Source of the DNA: Brachionus plicatilis
Lineage: Eukaryota; Rotifera; Eurotatoria; Ploima; Brachionidae
Length of the DNA stretch: 64,000 nucleotides
Direction of reading: 5' to 3'
NCBI GenBank assembly: GCA_010279815.1
Contig: QEOQ01000191.1
Location: 3,454-67,453, forward strand
A program made the translations under genes and the position numbers. Of the stretch, positions 23,437 to 35,143 are shown one piece after another (the stretch's first letter is position 1; every line of letters begins with the position of its first letter). The notes beneath the pieces are model-generated. The model worked only from the letters and a program-made list of their open reading frames with translations. It was not told where the DNA came from and ran no database searches.

Positions 23437-25683
23437 GGTTTTTTTTCTATGAAAACATTTAATAAAAAAATCGATTAATATTGCTAAAATGATTTATGAT
23501 ACCGTAGTGAAATTAAATGAAAGTAATAAGTTCTCAATATTCTACTCAATTTAATCATTTAATTTGAGAAAAATAAAATTTTTCATTTGGCTTAATTGTT
23601 TTTGTATTGGTAGATTTTTTGGCATGATCCGGAAAAATAAATTTTTCTAACTAGATTTTAAGTAAGATTGTCTGATAAAATTTATCCGAAAATTTTATTT
23701 TAATAAATTTTATTATAGCTGAAAATGTATTCGCAGCAAGTGTCGGAAATATTCGAATTTTTAAATTAAAAAAATAACGAAATATTAAAATTAAAATTGT
23801 TCTCTGAAGAAAAAAATTAAATCAAATTGAAAAAAATCTTTTTTTTTAAATAATTTGGAAAATTTTTTCTAATAAATTAACTTTGGTTATTATATATAGA
23901 GTATTTCTTACGTAAACAAGGCCTTTTTGAATTTCCGTAAAAAACCCACTGCTTGTACAAACAGTAAGAGACCAAGTCGATAAAAATGAACTTTTTAGTA
24001 TTTTTTGTTATTGTGTTTAAAAAAATCGCTTTTAAATTAAAAACAATTAACAGGAAAACACCTATAGGAAGACTAGTTAGACTTATTATATATAAATTAT
24101 TTTAAGTTTCCATTAAAAAAATTACTTTTCTTGTCAACTAAGTTAAAGTTATTGGCGAAAATCAATAAAATAAAAAATACCTTCAATTAGGATCATGATC
24201 ACTTTCAATTCCCAAATTTAATTCAGCACGTAAGAAAAATCTCTCTCATCCCGGAAGAAAAAAAATAAATTAAAAATTTATTTTATTTAAAAAATGTGAT
24301 AAAAGTGAGCTTTTTACGCCATTTAATATAAGACCCACTCTTGAATAATTATCAAATTGATCAAACTATGCGTAATAAAATAATTGTACAGACCTAAAAT
24401 AATAGAAATGTTGAGTGAATTCAAAATTTTTCATGTCTTAAAAACTTTTTCGCCTCAAAATTTTAAATTATAATTTTTTTTTTGACTTTTGACTTTAAAT
24501 TTTTAAATTTCTAATCAAAATGAATTGTGCGCATTATCTGAAAATTTTTGTGAAAAAAGCATATTTTTTTCATTCTAAAGAAATTCATATGTTCCGATGA
24601 AAAAATTGTTAGAAAAAATATTAAAATTTTTTGATAAGTTTATTAAAAACGACAGTTTGATTTCTCTAAAAATGGCGATGTTTCTTTTACAATTAAGATT
24701 AATTGAACATAATGGTATCCAAATTTCATTTTAAAAATTATTTAGTTTCCAAAAATTGAAAAATTTCAAAAAGTCTAAATCACAATAAAAACGATACAGT
24801 ACATCTGTTCATCTTTCCTAAAATTAATATTAAATTATCGAAATTAAGTTAAAACCGAATTGAAATGTTAATAAAAATTATTCTAAGTGTTTTTAAAAGA
24901 TTCTTTAAAAGGATAAAATATAATTTCAAAATTGTCTTTAATTTTTTACAATTTTCTCGAATTTTTTAATTTATTTCATAATCAATTTAATTTTTCCTAC
25001 TTAAACTTAGAAATACAAAAATTAATCTTTATTTTTAATTCTTGTCGAGCCTTTGGGATTTTCTATAAAAAATTAATTTTACGATTAATCATTAAAAAAA
25101 AGTAATTTTCATTTGTTTTTACTAATTTTAAATAAATTACATGTTTTTATTTATTTGTTCCTTAGAATTATTGGGTTACGTCATTTTAAATCGATTATGA
25201 CTGTTAAAACCTTTTTTTAGACTTTTATTCAACTTTTGAGCAGGAAAAAAATAAACTTATGATTAAGTTTGTAACCAAAATGAATTATTCATTATGGAAT
25301 AAAGAATAGCCGAATTGAATTAAAAAAATTGCTTTTAATCAATAAAAATTAGAAAAATTTTCCAAAATTTAAAAAATATAATTTGCGAGGAACGATCGGT
25401 CGCGTGACGAGCATATTAAGCAGACGTGAGCATGCGTACAGAATATAACGGACTTTTTAAAAAAAATTCTTGACGTAACTAAGATTAGTATACGCATAAT
25501 AAAATAAAATTATATGTTATTTCTAGAAGAACACAATATTTTATATTTATGCATATAAAACCTAACATTTTTTTTAAATTATATTTTTATTTAAAACGAT
25601 ATATGGACATATTGAGTAATAAAATATTCAAAAAAAAAACAGTTAAGATGAGCCAAGAAAAAAAAATTGAATTTAATAATAAA
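23437..25683. other. AT-rich intergenic region
   Basis: No supported gene. The first few hundred bases upstream of the neuropeptide start (23437-23900) should hold its promoter. A GC-richer patch at 25385-25450 (GCGAGGAACGATCGGTCGCG) is unexplained. Confidence 0.5.
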
Positions 25684-26585
25684 TAGTGTTGGGGGGCCGG
25701 CCTACGGCCAGTTTAAACGGCCTATTTTGGCCGTGAATTTAAGGGCCGCATTTTAGACCGTCCGTCGGCCCTCTGTCGACCGTCTTTAAAAAGGCCGATC
25801 TTTCCAGGGCCAGCCGTCAGACAGGCCAACCGTGAAGTGGCCGGTCAACTGAAAGGCCGTTAAACGGCTGACCGTGTGCAGACCGGCCGGCCACAAAACG
25901 GTCCCAAAAAAATTTTTACTTCGATGCTTAAAAAAATATTATAGGCATTAAAAGTAGCATTTATTAAAATTTAAAAAAAGAATTAAATTTGATTTTATTT
26001 TAAGAATTTTATTTCAAATAATTTGTTTAGATTAATTTTTGAAAATTTGTTGAAAGAAAATAAAAAAAATAAAGATTAAAATAAAATAGATTTTCATCAT
26101 CGATTTTTATTAATTTAATTTTTTAATTTATTAAAATATTCTTTAATAAAAAACATTCTAAAATTCCGAATTCTAAATTTATGATTTAATGATTTTTGAA
26201 AAATATCGAAAAAATTATGGTTAATAATTAAAATTACCTAATCCAAGAATTTGATAAATAATAAATGCTACTTTTAATGACTATAATTTTTTTTTAAACA
26301 TCTAGGTAAAATTTTTTTTTGGACCGTTTTGTGGCCGGCCTGTCTGCACACGGTCGGCCGACCACCTCACGGTTTTCTAAAATTTGGCCGGCCATTTCAC
26401 GGTCAGTCTGTCAGTTGACAGCGGCTTGGCTGGCCAGTCACTGTCAGTCTGTCAGTTGGCAGCGGCTTGGCTGGCCAGTCACGATCATTGGCCGTTAAAT
26501 GAACTGACCGCTAGCACGGCTGACCACGGTCTCGGCCATTTTTTTCTGGCCGGCCACGTGGCCTCTCGACCGGCCCCCAACACTA
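25684..26585. mobile_element. Non-autonomous hAT element with GC-rich GGCCG subterminal arrays
   Basis: A 902-bp insertion with ends TAGTGTTGGG...CCCAACACTA and perfect 8-bp target duplications ATAATAAA at 25676-25683 and 26586-26593. Both are hallmarks of hAT transposons. The first 230 bp and last 260 bp are strikingly GC-rich and packed with GGCCG/CGGCC words (GGCCGGCC several times); the centre is ordinary AT-rich DNA. Inner inverted repeats continue across the centre (AAAGTAGCATTTATT versus AATAAATGCTACTTT). It has no coding capacity, so it must be mobilised by a transposase encoded elsewhere. The dense words are the expected form of subterminal transposase-binding sites. Confidence 0.88.
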
Positions 26586-26593
26586 ATAATAAA

Positions 26594-27062
26594 TTTTATA
26601 AATAAAATTTTTTTAAAAAAAGTTAACGTCTCGTTACTCGCAATATAAAGCCTTGCTTCTTTATCTTATTTATATAATTCTATGGTAACCTAGTCTAACC
26701 GGGTGACCGTTTTTTTTATTGCTTAATTCGCACCCATTTTGTGCAAAAACTTAAAAAAATAGTTACCCAATTTTCCGAAATTTTTGAATGACCCCTTTAG
26801 CTCTGCGGTTAATTATGTGAGGCTTAAAAGAATCAAAAGGGTTAAACCGGTAACCCCTAAAATTGTATATAATTGGCTAGTAATTTAACCCCAAAAACAG
26901 AATTTAAACCCATTTGACATAATTAGGAAGAAAATTTTTGAATTTTCTAATAAAATTATTTAATTCATTTAATTTAATTTATTCGAAACAAAACAAGAGT
27001 GAGAAGAAGTCTAAAAAAAAGGAAGAGTTAATCTTTACAATCATCACATAAAAATTATTTTT
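26594..27062. other. Non-coding stretch with ACC/GGT-rich words
   Basis: Recurrent words such as GGTTAAACCGGTAACCCC, CTAACCGGGTGACC and TTTAACCCC are scattered here, in a region less AT-biased than its surroundings. It may be 3' debris of the minus-strand Gypsy relic that follows. No ORF is supported. Confidence 0.4.
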
Positions 27063-28055
27063 TTATTTTTTTTTTAATTCTTTTGGCAAACAACTAAAAC
27101 AAACCAAATTTGAGCACTCTTCACAAGATAACCATTTTGACGTGTTCTTTTTCTCTTCAGCCATCTTTGTTTCACATGGACCATCATTCTGGATGTTGTC
27201 CATTTTTACCATACTCAACTCATAGCCTTGATTTGACTTTCCTTGGTTGAATCTCATGATTTCAGCATATTCGTCTACATTAACCTTGTAACTTTCTTCT
27301 GTCAGGTAATTCACCTTATTGTGTGAACTAGCTGTAGCTTTATAGCTACCTTTGTTATATGTGCTCCTTGGCACGTTTTTCGACTCTCCTGTCTTCGCAA
27401 CCCTGTAGGTTTTACAAACAGCTTCGAAATTGTTTCTTTTCCCACAGTTCCTGCACGTTTCTTCGAACGCTGGACACTTTTCCTCTCTCTTGTGGGCTCT
27501 GTTGCACATTTTGCACTTCTCCCTGTAAAAACTTTGATTCTGGTCCTTTACTTGACCAGCATAGTTTACCGATCTACCTACTACAGCTATAGTCGGTTTA
27601 GTTAATCCATTAATATTTATTGTTGTTCTCTCGTAACCTCTAGCATGTTCAAGAGCTTTCTTCAGATCCATGTCTTCGCATGACCTCGTGCATTTGCTTT
27701 GGAATGCGTCCATTCCACTACCAGCAACTAGTTGCACTCTTCAAGTGTATCTGAATTATCTGCCTTTTTTAGACTCTTATACACTTGGTACGCTTCTTCG
27801 CCGATGAGAATCAGAAATGGCTTTTGCTTTAGCTGAGTCGTCTTCCAGATCCATAGTTGCTAAATGAAGGTTAAATCTTTCCAACCATGTCTTCCACCGT
27901 TGACCTAATGTCACACTATCACCAGCATATCTGAATTGTCCACATGTAATTGTGTTTTGTGCCATCGTGATTGCTCTCTTAATTTTTCCTTCAGGTTTTC
28001 CTTGTTCCAATGTCACTTCTGTACTAATTTGCGCTAGAATTCCTTCGTTATTCAT
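27063..28055 (-). pseudogene. Gypsy gag relic (capsid and zinc knuckles)
   Basis: 28055-27777 reads a gag N-terminus including QFRYAGDSVTLGQRWKTWL. After a frameshift and a loss of about 60 residues compared with the gag at 51215-52177, 27737-27063 reads VAGSGMDAFQSKC, then a Cys-rich nucleocapsid (CKMCNRAHKREEKC, CRNCGKRNNFEAVC). Gag forms the particle and packages the RNA. The 3' end carries an extra C-x2-C-x4-C-x2-C group (CEECSNLVCFSC) not seen in the sister copy. Pol is missing. Confidence 0.75.
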
Positions 28056-28200
28056 TAAATGTTTATCCTTGTCGCCAAGTGTTGTGTCCTTATGTTCAAT
28101 TAAAAAGACGCTGTAATTTTATATCTATTATTTCTAAATTCAAAAGGGAAACGGCCGTCTAATGACAAAGCCAATAAGTATCGAAAAGTTTTAAGTTTTA
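28056..28200 (-). other. Gypsy primer-binding site and 5' LTR end
   Basis: On the minus strand the sequence ...GGACACAACA is followed at once by CTTGGCGACAAGG (28067-28079) and then the gag ATG. The LTR-ending bases match the 3' end of the Gypsy element at 55748-55757 (GAACACAACA), and a GGCCGTTT block upstream also matches it. This fixes 28080 as the LTR/PBS boundary. Confidence 0.6.
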
Positions 28201-29499
28201 AGCTTAAGAAGTAAAAAAAAAGAACAAAAAAGATTTTCATAAAATTAAATATCTCACAAGTTTTCTTTTTTATTTAACATTTTTAAGTAGTTGTGTTTCT
28301 AACCAACAACTTGCCAATCCAAAATGTAACTTTAATTTACAAACATCTAAAAATAACATTTAATACAACATGTAAATTAAATGACAGCTAAATAATATTA
28401 TGAACTAAATAATCTGCTTTTTAAACACGTGATGTAACAACATCATATAGCTGGATAGGATCTTCAAGTATACGACTTCGAATTATGCTCAGAAATCAGT
28501 TTTTAAAAGTGAATTTTTCAGTTGATTGGAAAAGGATTTATTTTGAATGTCAAAATCGTAACTTTTTCTGATGGTTGTTTAGATTGCTCTAACGACTTGA
28601 TATTAATAGTTATTATGATTCCAAGTATTTCAATCTATTTGTTTTTGCAATTGATTAACCATTTTTTAGTATTTAAAGCAATTTCATTTTGTTTTTAATT
28701 TCAAGGTTAATTAACCGGCTAGTGCTTTTGTCATCAAAGACCGATTAACACTTCTTTTATTTGATTTTTAAATCTTTTACAAATTAAAAAAAATGTTGTT
28801 TATAAAATAATTTAAAAAAGTAAAATATTGCAATATTTATGTTAAATTTTTTAAATTTTACAAAATCTGTAAATATAAAATTAATATTATTGAATATTGA
28901 ATGCTTGAATGTTGCAAACTTCAACATTGATCTCTTGATCACAAAGCTATTCATCAGTCTTGTTTAAAAAAATCAAAATGTTTTTTTCACCACTTGTTGT
29001 TTTTGATGCTGGTTCAATCAGATTCTCACTATTCCTTAAATTATATTTCAAATTTCAAAAATAATTTTTCTTCAATTCTAATCTTAAATTATCAATTATC
29101 AAATTATATGGAAAAATAAATTCTTTAAGCATAAGACAACATTCTCTTCAGTTTTCTATGCGGAAATGCATATAAACCATATTTTTCTAAAAAATTGTTA
29201 ATTTCATTAAAGTTGTTAACTTTAAATTTATTTTAAATAATTTAAATATCGAAAAATAATAACTTTTAGTAAGTTTAATAATTTCCTCTTTTGAAAAATA
29301 GCATAAGAGGGTGGAACAGTAATCAAAATAAGGCAAAATAAATGTTTAAAAAATTGTATTTTCACAGAAGTTGACAGATAGAAAAGTCTCTTAATACTGA
29401 AAAATTTTCTATTTACAAATGATTAGATACTACTAGAAAGTTTTGAAAGTTTCATATTTTGATCAATTTAAAAACACAAAATGCTTATTTCATTAACCA
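28201..29499. other. AT-rich region, no gene seen
   Basis: No supported coding or structured element. Confidence 0.5.
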
Positions 29500-29901
29500 C
29501 TTATATTTTATTTCTACAGTAAAAATTCAGGAATATTTGTTTTTTTATTCCAGAAGATAATACAATAGGCTTTGACCAATTAATATCTACCTTGTTATAA
29601 AAGCACCAATTACTAAGAATTTTAATGGTCCCCGAAAAATTTTTCAAAACACTATCAAAGTCTTTGTTAGAATGAATAATCGTGGTGTCATCAGCAAACA
29701 TTTTTATATCAAATTTACTAAATAGATACGTAAAATCATTAATAAATTCAGAAAAATAAGAGGACCTAATACTGAGCCTTGTGGCACCCTCAACTTAAAT
29801 ACAGTAGGATTAGAATTTTCTTCAAAAGTAAGTGGACGTACCCCAGGCCTTGTCTCTCTATCTTTTTCTTTATACAGTAGTGATTTGATATAAGGATCCA
29901 T
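29500..29901 (-). pseudogene. LINE reverse-transcriptase fragment
   Basis: Two adjacent minus-strand frames read VPQGSVLGPLIFLN (29704-29901) and MFADDTTIIHSNKDF (29501-29701). These are RT motifs B to C with the catalytic FADD. The fragment is truncated on both sides and frameshifted once between the motifs. Confidence 0.8.
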
Positions 29902-29904
29902 GTT

Positions 29905-30195
29905 AAATTTACGTAATTTTAGGTAATTTTACGTAAAAAATTATAATTTTACTATTTTTACGTAAAAAAAAATTGTTAAAAATAATAAATTAACTAAATT
30001 TTACGCAAATAGAAGTAAAATTACCAATTTTAACGTTAAATTATGTAAACTCCAACAATTCCAAAAAAAATCTCAAATTTTGCTGTTTTTCATAAAATTT
30101 TGTATAAAAATACGATTTTGACTACTGGAATTTTTTTTTTTAATTTAATTTTTTACCATTTTTTACGTAAAAATTGGTAGGCTTACAATCTGTAT
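29905..30195. repeat. TTTTACGTAAA-rich repeat block
   Basis: Several copies of the self-complementary word TTACGTAA and variants (29920-29975 and near 30158). The same word fills the arms of the elements at 30611-31183 and 31717-42443, so this is probably the eroded end of a related transposon. Confidence 0.5.
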
Positions 30196-30360
30196 ACATT
30201 ACAGAATCCATTTTTGATTAAAAAGGCTTTATTCAAATTATTACAGAATTTTAATATTTACGTATTATCCTGGTTGATAGGTAATAGACTAAAAAAAAAC
30301 TAGATATTTTTAAATTTTAAATAAATATAAAAGTTGTGTTAAAAATGGATTCTGTAATGT
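30196..30360. mobile_element. Short MITE with 20-bp inverted repeats
   Basis: ACATTACAGAATCCATTTTT at the left end is mirrored by AAAAATGGATTCTGTAATGT at the right end, enclosing about 125 bp of AT-rich DNA. The left end is preceded by TA; a clean duplication on the right is not seen. Confidence 0.65.
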
Positions 30361-30610
30361 TTTGTTTGTTATTTGATTAGATATTTTTGCAAAATGCTAA
30401 ATAATGCAACAAATATGCTAAATATTAGATAAGGCTCTGCATTTCTGCAGTAAAATGCACTTCATTAAAAATTATTTAATTCAACTGCCAAACTTAAATG
30501 CAGTCGGATCTGGATCAATATCTTAGTAACCTAAGCATCACCAACACTGAAGCATTAAGACTTGGATCAATAAATGCTTGATAACTTTGTTCGATATGAA
30601 GTTAGATGAA

Positions 30611-31183
30611 TACAGTGGTGATTTCATAACAGTATTTTACGAAAATTTACGTAAAATACCGTAAATTAACCAAATTTTACCACATTTTACGTAAATTAAC
30701 GTAAAATCCGAAAAGTGAAAAAGAAGTATTTTACGAAAAATTACGTAAATTTTCAGGATTTTGTGATAATTTTGGTAAAATATGGTAAAATTAAAAACGG
30801 CCAATTCAACATTCAAAATTTTTTGAAAAAATGTCTTTTTTTTCCAAAAATCGAAAATTTAAGGCAGTTTTTTTTTTTCATAAATTGGTCAAAAAAATAG
30901 TTATTTTTAAATTTTCATAAAAAATGCTTTCTTAAATTTTCGATTTTTGGAAAAAAAAGACATTTTTTCAAAAAATTTTGAATGTTGAATTGGCCGTTTT
31001 TAATTTTACCATATTTTACCAAAATTATCACAAAATCCTGAAAATTTACGTAATTTTTCGTAAAATGCTTCTTTTTCACTTTTCGGATTTTACGTTAATT
31101 TACGTAAAATGTGGTAAAATTTGGTTAATTTACGGTATTTTACGTAAATTTTCGTAAAATACTGTTATGAAATCACCACTGTA
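30611..31183. mobile_element. Foldback MITE with Tc1/mariner-type ends
   Basis: Ends CAGTGGTGATTTCATAACAG...CTGTTATGAAATCACCACTG are flanked by TA on both sides (30611-30612 and 31182-31183), as left by Tc1/mariner transposases. The two arms, about 255 bp each, are almost perfect reverse complements with a loop of about 50 bp near 30870-30920. The element is therefore one long hairpin, full of TTACGTAA words. No transposase is encoded. Confidence 0.9.
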
Positions 31184-31365
31184 ATTCATTAATCATTTTG
31201 AATTAAAAACATCACCATAAAATCATCGTCAAACATATGAAATCAATATAATCTCAAACTTAGCTACCATAGACAAATTCCTAAAGTTTTTCGTCTACCC
31301 AAGCTTTGCTTGAAGGAGCTTATATGTATTTATTATTATTATAATAAACGGAAAATTAATTTTTT

Positions 31366-31600
31366 TAATACCGTAAACTCGTGTTCACGACTCTAAGAGG
31401 AAATGCCAAAAACTCCGCTTTTAATCTAATTGAAATTGTCTTTTACTCTATATGGCCAAAGATTGAGTTTTTGGAAAAAAATTTAAAAAAATAAAAAATC
31501 CCATCCTTTGCCATATAGAGTAAAAGACAATTTCAATTAGAGTAAAAGCGGAGCTTTTTGCTTTTACTTTTAGAGTCGTGAACACGAGTTTACGGTATTA
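31366..31600. mobile_element. Foldback MITE flanked by TA
   Basis: ATACCGTAAACTCGTGTTCA at 31368 is mirrored by the end of the element at 31598, with TA on both sides. Inner arms (ATTGAAATTGTCTTTTACTC and its complement) pair as well, around a loop of about 60 bp. It has no ORF. Confidence 0.88.
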
Positions 31601-31869
31601 TATCTGATTTTTGAAATAGATTTGTTAATTTCTTTATAAGACTTAATAGAAAAATATAAAAATACAAATTATTGATTACTTGACAATATTGGATCATAAA
31701 AGAAATTTTTGATTTACAGTACTGATTCGTCACGTGGATTTTACGTAAAATTACGTAAATTTTCGTAAATTTACCACATTTTACTTTGGCCAAAAAATGA
31801 CCGAATTTATGTAAATTTTGGTAAATTTTCACTCAAAAAAAAAATTTTAGAATTTCTATTGCTTTTTTT

Positions 31870-32197
31870 GGCAAAATGTAATTTATTGTACATTTTTATA
31901 TTTTTACATTTTTAAATTTTTGAGAGAAAAATGAAAATCTCAAAATAAAAAAACTTAAAAAAATTTTCATTAAAAATAGTAATAATAAATTCGCAATTAA
32001 TTAAAAGGGATTTTCAAAAAATTATCCTTGGTTTTTACATTTAAATTTTTCTAAAACTTTTTAAGTAATTGCGAAATTATTATTTCTTTTCTTGAATGAA
32101 AATTTTTTTTAGATTTTTTGATTTTGATATCTTATTTCTTTTCTCAAAAATGTAACAATGTAAAAATATAAAAATGTACAATAAATTACATTTTGCC
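31870..32197. mobile_element. 328-bp MITE with 8-bp target duplication, nested in the Tc1-like arm
   Basis: Ends GGCAAAATGTAATTTATTG...CAATAAATTACATTTTGCC are flanked by CTTTTTTT at 31862-31869 and 32198-32205. The empty site survives in the opposite arm (complement of 33379-33390) with a single CTTTTTTT, confirming the insertion. An 8-bp duplication fits hAT-type mobilisation. Confidence 0.88.
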
Positions 32198-32639
32198 CTT
32201 TTTTTGACAAAAAGAAAATTTACGAAAATTTAAGTAAATTTTGACTTTTTTTCCTGTAAAAAATTGCAAAATTTTCTAAATTAATTTTATTTAATGATAA
32301 AATGCTTTTCAAAGACATTGTTTGACCTAGCAGCTTGACCAATCTCCATTTTTTTTATCACGATTTTTATTACCTTTATTATTATTAATTTATTCTTATT
32401 ATCTTATTTGAAAAAAAAATACCTTTTTTAGATGCTTGGCATTTAGCTGGAGTAAGTTTTCTTTGAAACTCTTAACTTGCCTCAACTGCTCCCTCATCGT
32501 TTTGAATATTTCTCTTTCTCACAAATTAGCTGTTGTAATTTAAGAAAAAATTGGACAGAATATAAGTTTAGCGTCATTACGAAATATAGATATAAAATGG
32601 GTACCTTAAAAATATATTAAATGATTTTTGAGACAAAAA

Positions 32640-33270
32640 AATAAAATTTTGTGTTAGGATTACGAATGCGTCGTGTAAGAAAATGCCCAAAGCTAAACGA
32701 TTTTCAAAAATTGCAGCGTCTAATTTGGTGTCAACACTATAAAGATTTTGACTTAAAAAATTATGTGTTTGTTGACGAGACAGCACTAATTGTCCATGAC
32801 ATGCCAAAATATCAACTAAGGCTCCCTTATCTCAACCAGAAGCTCTACCATGCTCCTCTAAATTTGAAAGTAAAATTCATATTTGGGGTGGTATATCTTT
32901 CAAAGGAGCTACTGATTTTGCAGTAATTTTTTTAAATTCTTTATAAAAAATAATGCTTTATAATTTATAATTTTAGTTATTCAAATCAACAATGGATTCG
33001 AATCTTTAAAGGGATATTTTAGCTGAATTTCTTCTAAAGTTTGGAATTAAAGAATATGGATATGTCTATAGGCTGCTTCAGGATAATGATCCGAAACACA
33101 AATCAAACATTTGTGCCCAATTTTTGAAAAATAATGAGATTAACTGGGTTTGATAAAAAAAAATTCTAAGCTGTTTAATTTATTAAATTTAAATATGTAA
33201 AATCTCCTCCAAAGTCGCCAGATTTGAATCCTATCGAAATGATTTTGAATGAATTAAATAATTTGAAAAT
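32640..33270 (+). pseudogene. Tc1-like transposase relic
   Basis: Three catalytic blocks are legible: NYVFVDETAL (first Asp, near 32770), LQDNDPKHKSN (second Asp, near 33080) and PPKSPDLNPIEM (Glu, near 33235). AT-rich breaks, which may be introns, and stops separate them. The helix-turn-helix N-terminus was not recognised. The order fits a DDE transposase of the Tc1 group, matching the TA-flanked ends of the element. Confidence 0.75.
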
Positions 33271-33683
33271 TAATTAATTTTATTTAGAAAATTAATTTAC
33301 AAAATTTTACCATTTTTTACAAGAAAAAAGTCAAAATTTACGTAAATTTACGTAAATTTTCGTAAAATTTCTTTTTGTCAAAAAAAGCAATAGAAACTCT
33401 GAAATTTTTTTTTTGAGTGAAAATTTACCAAAAGAGGAATACAGGATTTATATTGAAATTTTGCTCCTAATTTAATTTTGAACATAAAGTCACTGAATTA
33501 AAATTTAAGCTACAAAATAATTATATTTTTGAGCTTTCTTTGAAAATAGAATTTTAAAAAAATCTAATAAATACATAATATTGAAAATTGGTTAAAAAGT
33601 TTTAAAGAAAATAGCAAAATTAATATAACATTATTTTAAATAAATATAAATTTCAAACAACACGGTTTCAATACTAAGCAAAA

Positions 33684-34005
33684 TTGAAAAATTGGATTAA
33701 AAATATATTCAAAAAAAACTCACAAAAATTTTTATTTGAAAAGCTTCGATGCTTAAAAATAAATTTTCTAATTTAAAGTTTTTCTTTTCTTTTTGGCTTA
33801 AGTCTAAGAGAAACTTTAACTTTAACTTAGAAAATTTATTTTTAAGCATCGAAGCTTTTCAAATAAAAATTTTTATAAATAAGAAACAAATTTTTTTTAA
33901 TACTTAAAAACTAATTACTATATAAGAATAATAATAAGCACGCATTAAAAAAAAAAATTTTGTGAGTTTTTTTTGAATATATTTTTAATTCAATTTTTCA
34001 ATTCA
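33684..34005. repeat. Imperfect palindrome (foldback repeat)
   Basis: The inner arms at 33724-33790 and 33810-33880 are near-exact complements (AAAAGCTTCGATGCTTAAAA and its mirror). Outer arms near 33690-33725 and 33958-34003 pair again (ATATATTCAAAAAAAACTCA). A diverged relative lies at 34010-34110 and on the opposite strand at 41130-41270. Confidence 0.75.
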
Positions 34006-34804
34006 ATTTAATGCTTAAAAATTAATTTTCTAATTTAAATTTTTCTTTTCATTTTCTCTTAGACTAAAGCCAAATCTTTCTAACTTCAGCTTTTCAAATA
34101 AAAACTTAATTATATAAATTAAAAAAAATTTTATCTTTTTAGATGTCAAGCGGCTTTGACCTATTCGTTAATCAAATGTGGACAACAAAACTTCCAACAA
34201 GCAGTGCTCCATCAAAATTATTAGCCTTGATATTAGCTCACACAAGACTTCTCTCCTCCAAACCTTCTGGATACCAATTAGAGCAAATCGATTAAAACAA
34301 AAATTGATAATTGAAATTGATAAAAATAAAAAAAATTTTGGACTCGTATTTTATTCCACAAAAACTTTTTTTGGATCAGTTTGACTTTTTTTATGTTAAT
34401 TTTTTTTTGATTGTTTTACTTGATTATTTTTTGAAAAAAAAAGTATTTTACCAAAAAGTTTGTAATCTTTCCAACAATTTGGTTAATGAAATTGATCATT
34501 CTTCAAGAGCAACAAGGAGCAATAAGTCAACTCCGCAATTCGTGGAAGCCTGCGTAATTTTTTTTTAAATCAATTTTTTTTAACTAACATTCTTTTTCAT
34601 TTTAAAAAAAGTATGTACAAGAAATGAACACCTTTAGTCCAAAATTAAGTCCAAAAATAAATGATAAAAAGAAACTAGTAAATTAGAGAATGATAGTGAT
34701 GATGACTCAGAACTTAAATCAAGTCAATCATTTGATTTAAAGATTTAAGTCTCTTATCAAATCGCTTTTCGTTGTTTGTCATTTTTTTGCGTTTTTTTAA
34801 AGAC
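34006..34804 (+). other. Weak ORF fragments of unknown origin
   Basis: A 50-residue open frame at 34143-34295 begins just after a TTTTTAG acceptor-like site (MSSGFDLFVNQMWTTKLP). A further segment near 34480-34560 reads NEIDHSSRATRSNKS. Both have a more coding-like composition than their flanks and could be exons of a decayed gene captured in the 8.9-kb element. No family was recognised. Confidence 0.3.
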
Positions 34805-34915
34805 AGTTTTTTTGGACACAGTATTTTTGGTCACAGCATTTTTGATCACAGTATTTTTGGTCACACTATTTTTGGCCACAGCATTTTTGGTCACAGTATT
34901 ATTGGACCAAGTTTT
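34805..34915 (+). repeat. Seven-copy 15-bp minisatellite
   Basis: Unit GTATTTTTGGTCACA with small variants, in frame as a repeated SIFGH-like peptide. Two more diverged units follow at 35170-35202 after the chitin-binding segment, so the array is split by it. Confidence 0.8.
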
Positions 34916-34934
34916 TTGTTGGCAAGTTTTTTAA

Positions 34935-35143
34935 AGTTTTGCATGATAAAAGAAAATGGCAACTATGCTGAGTTGTACTATTGTAATGTTTATCACAATA
35001 GCCATGGTGGTTTTGATACATTTCAGTATTGTGCCAATGGTTTTGTATGGAAACAGGACACTTTAACTAGTGGAACTTGGGATTGGCCTCTTAATAGCAG
35101 AATTTCGAAAGAAGTTGATTGCGGATGCAAAAAAATGTAATTA
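34935..35143 (+). pseudogene. Chitin-binding type-2 (peritrophin-A) domain relic
   Basis: The frame reads YYCNVYHNSHGGFDTFQYCANGFVWK, then GTWDWP and VDCGC, the second half of a CBM14 chitin-binding module. The Cys normally found in the CDWP motif is Trp here (TGG), so one disulfide cannot form. The first half of the domain and any signal peptide are absent. It is most likely a stray exon copy carried with the minisatellite and not a working gene. Confidence 0.55.

Noticed and set aside
34772..35140. A single 122-residue chitin-binding protein with SIFGH repeats
   Set aside because: The repeat peptide is a translated minisatellite, only half the domain is present and a key Cys is missing.
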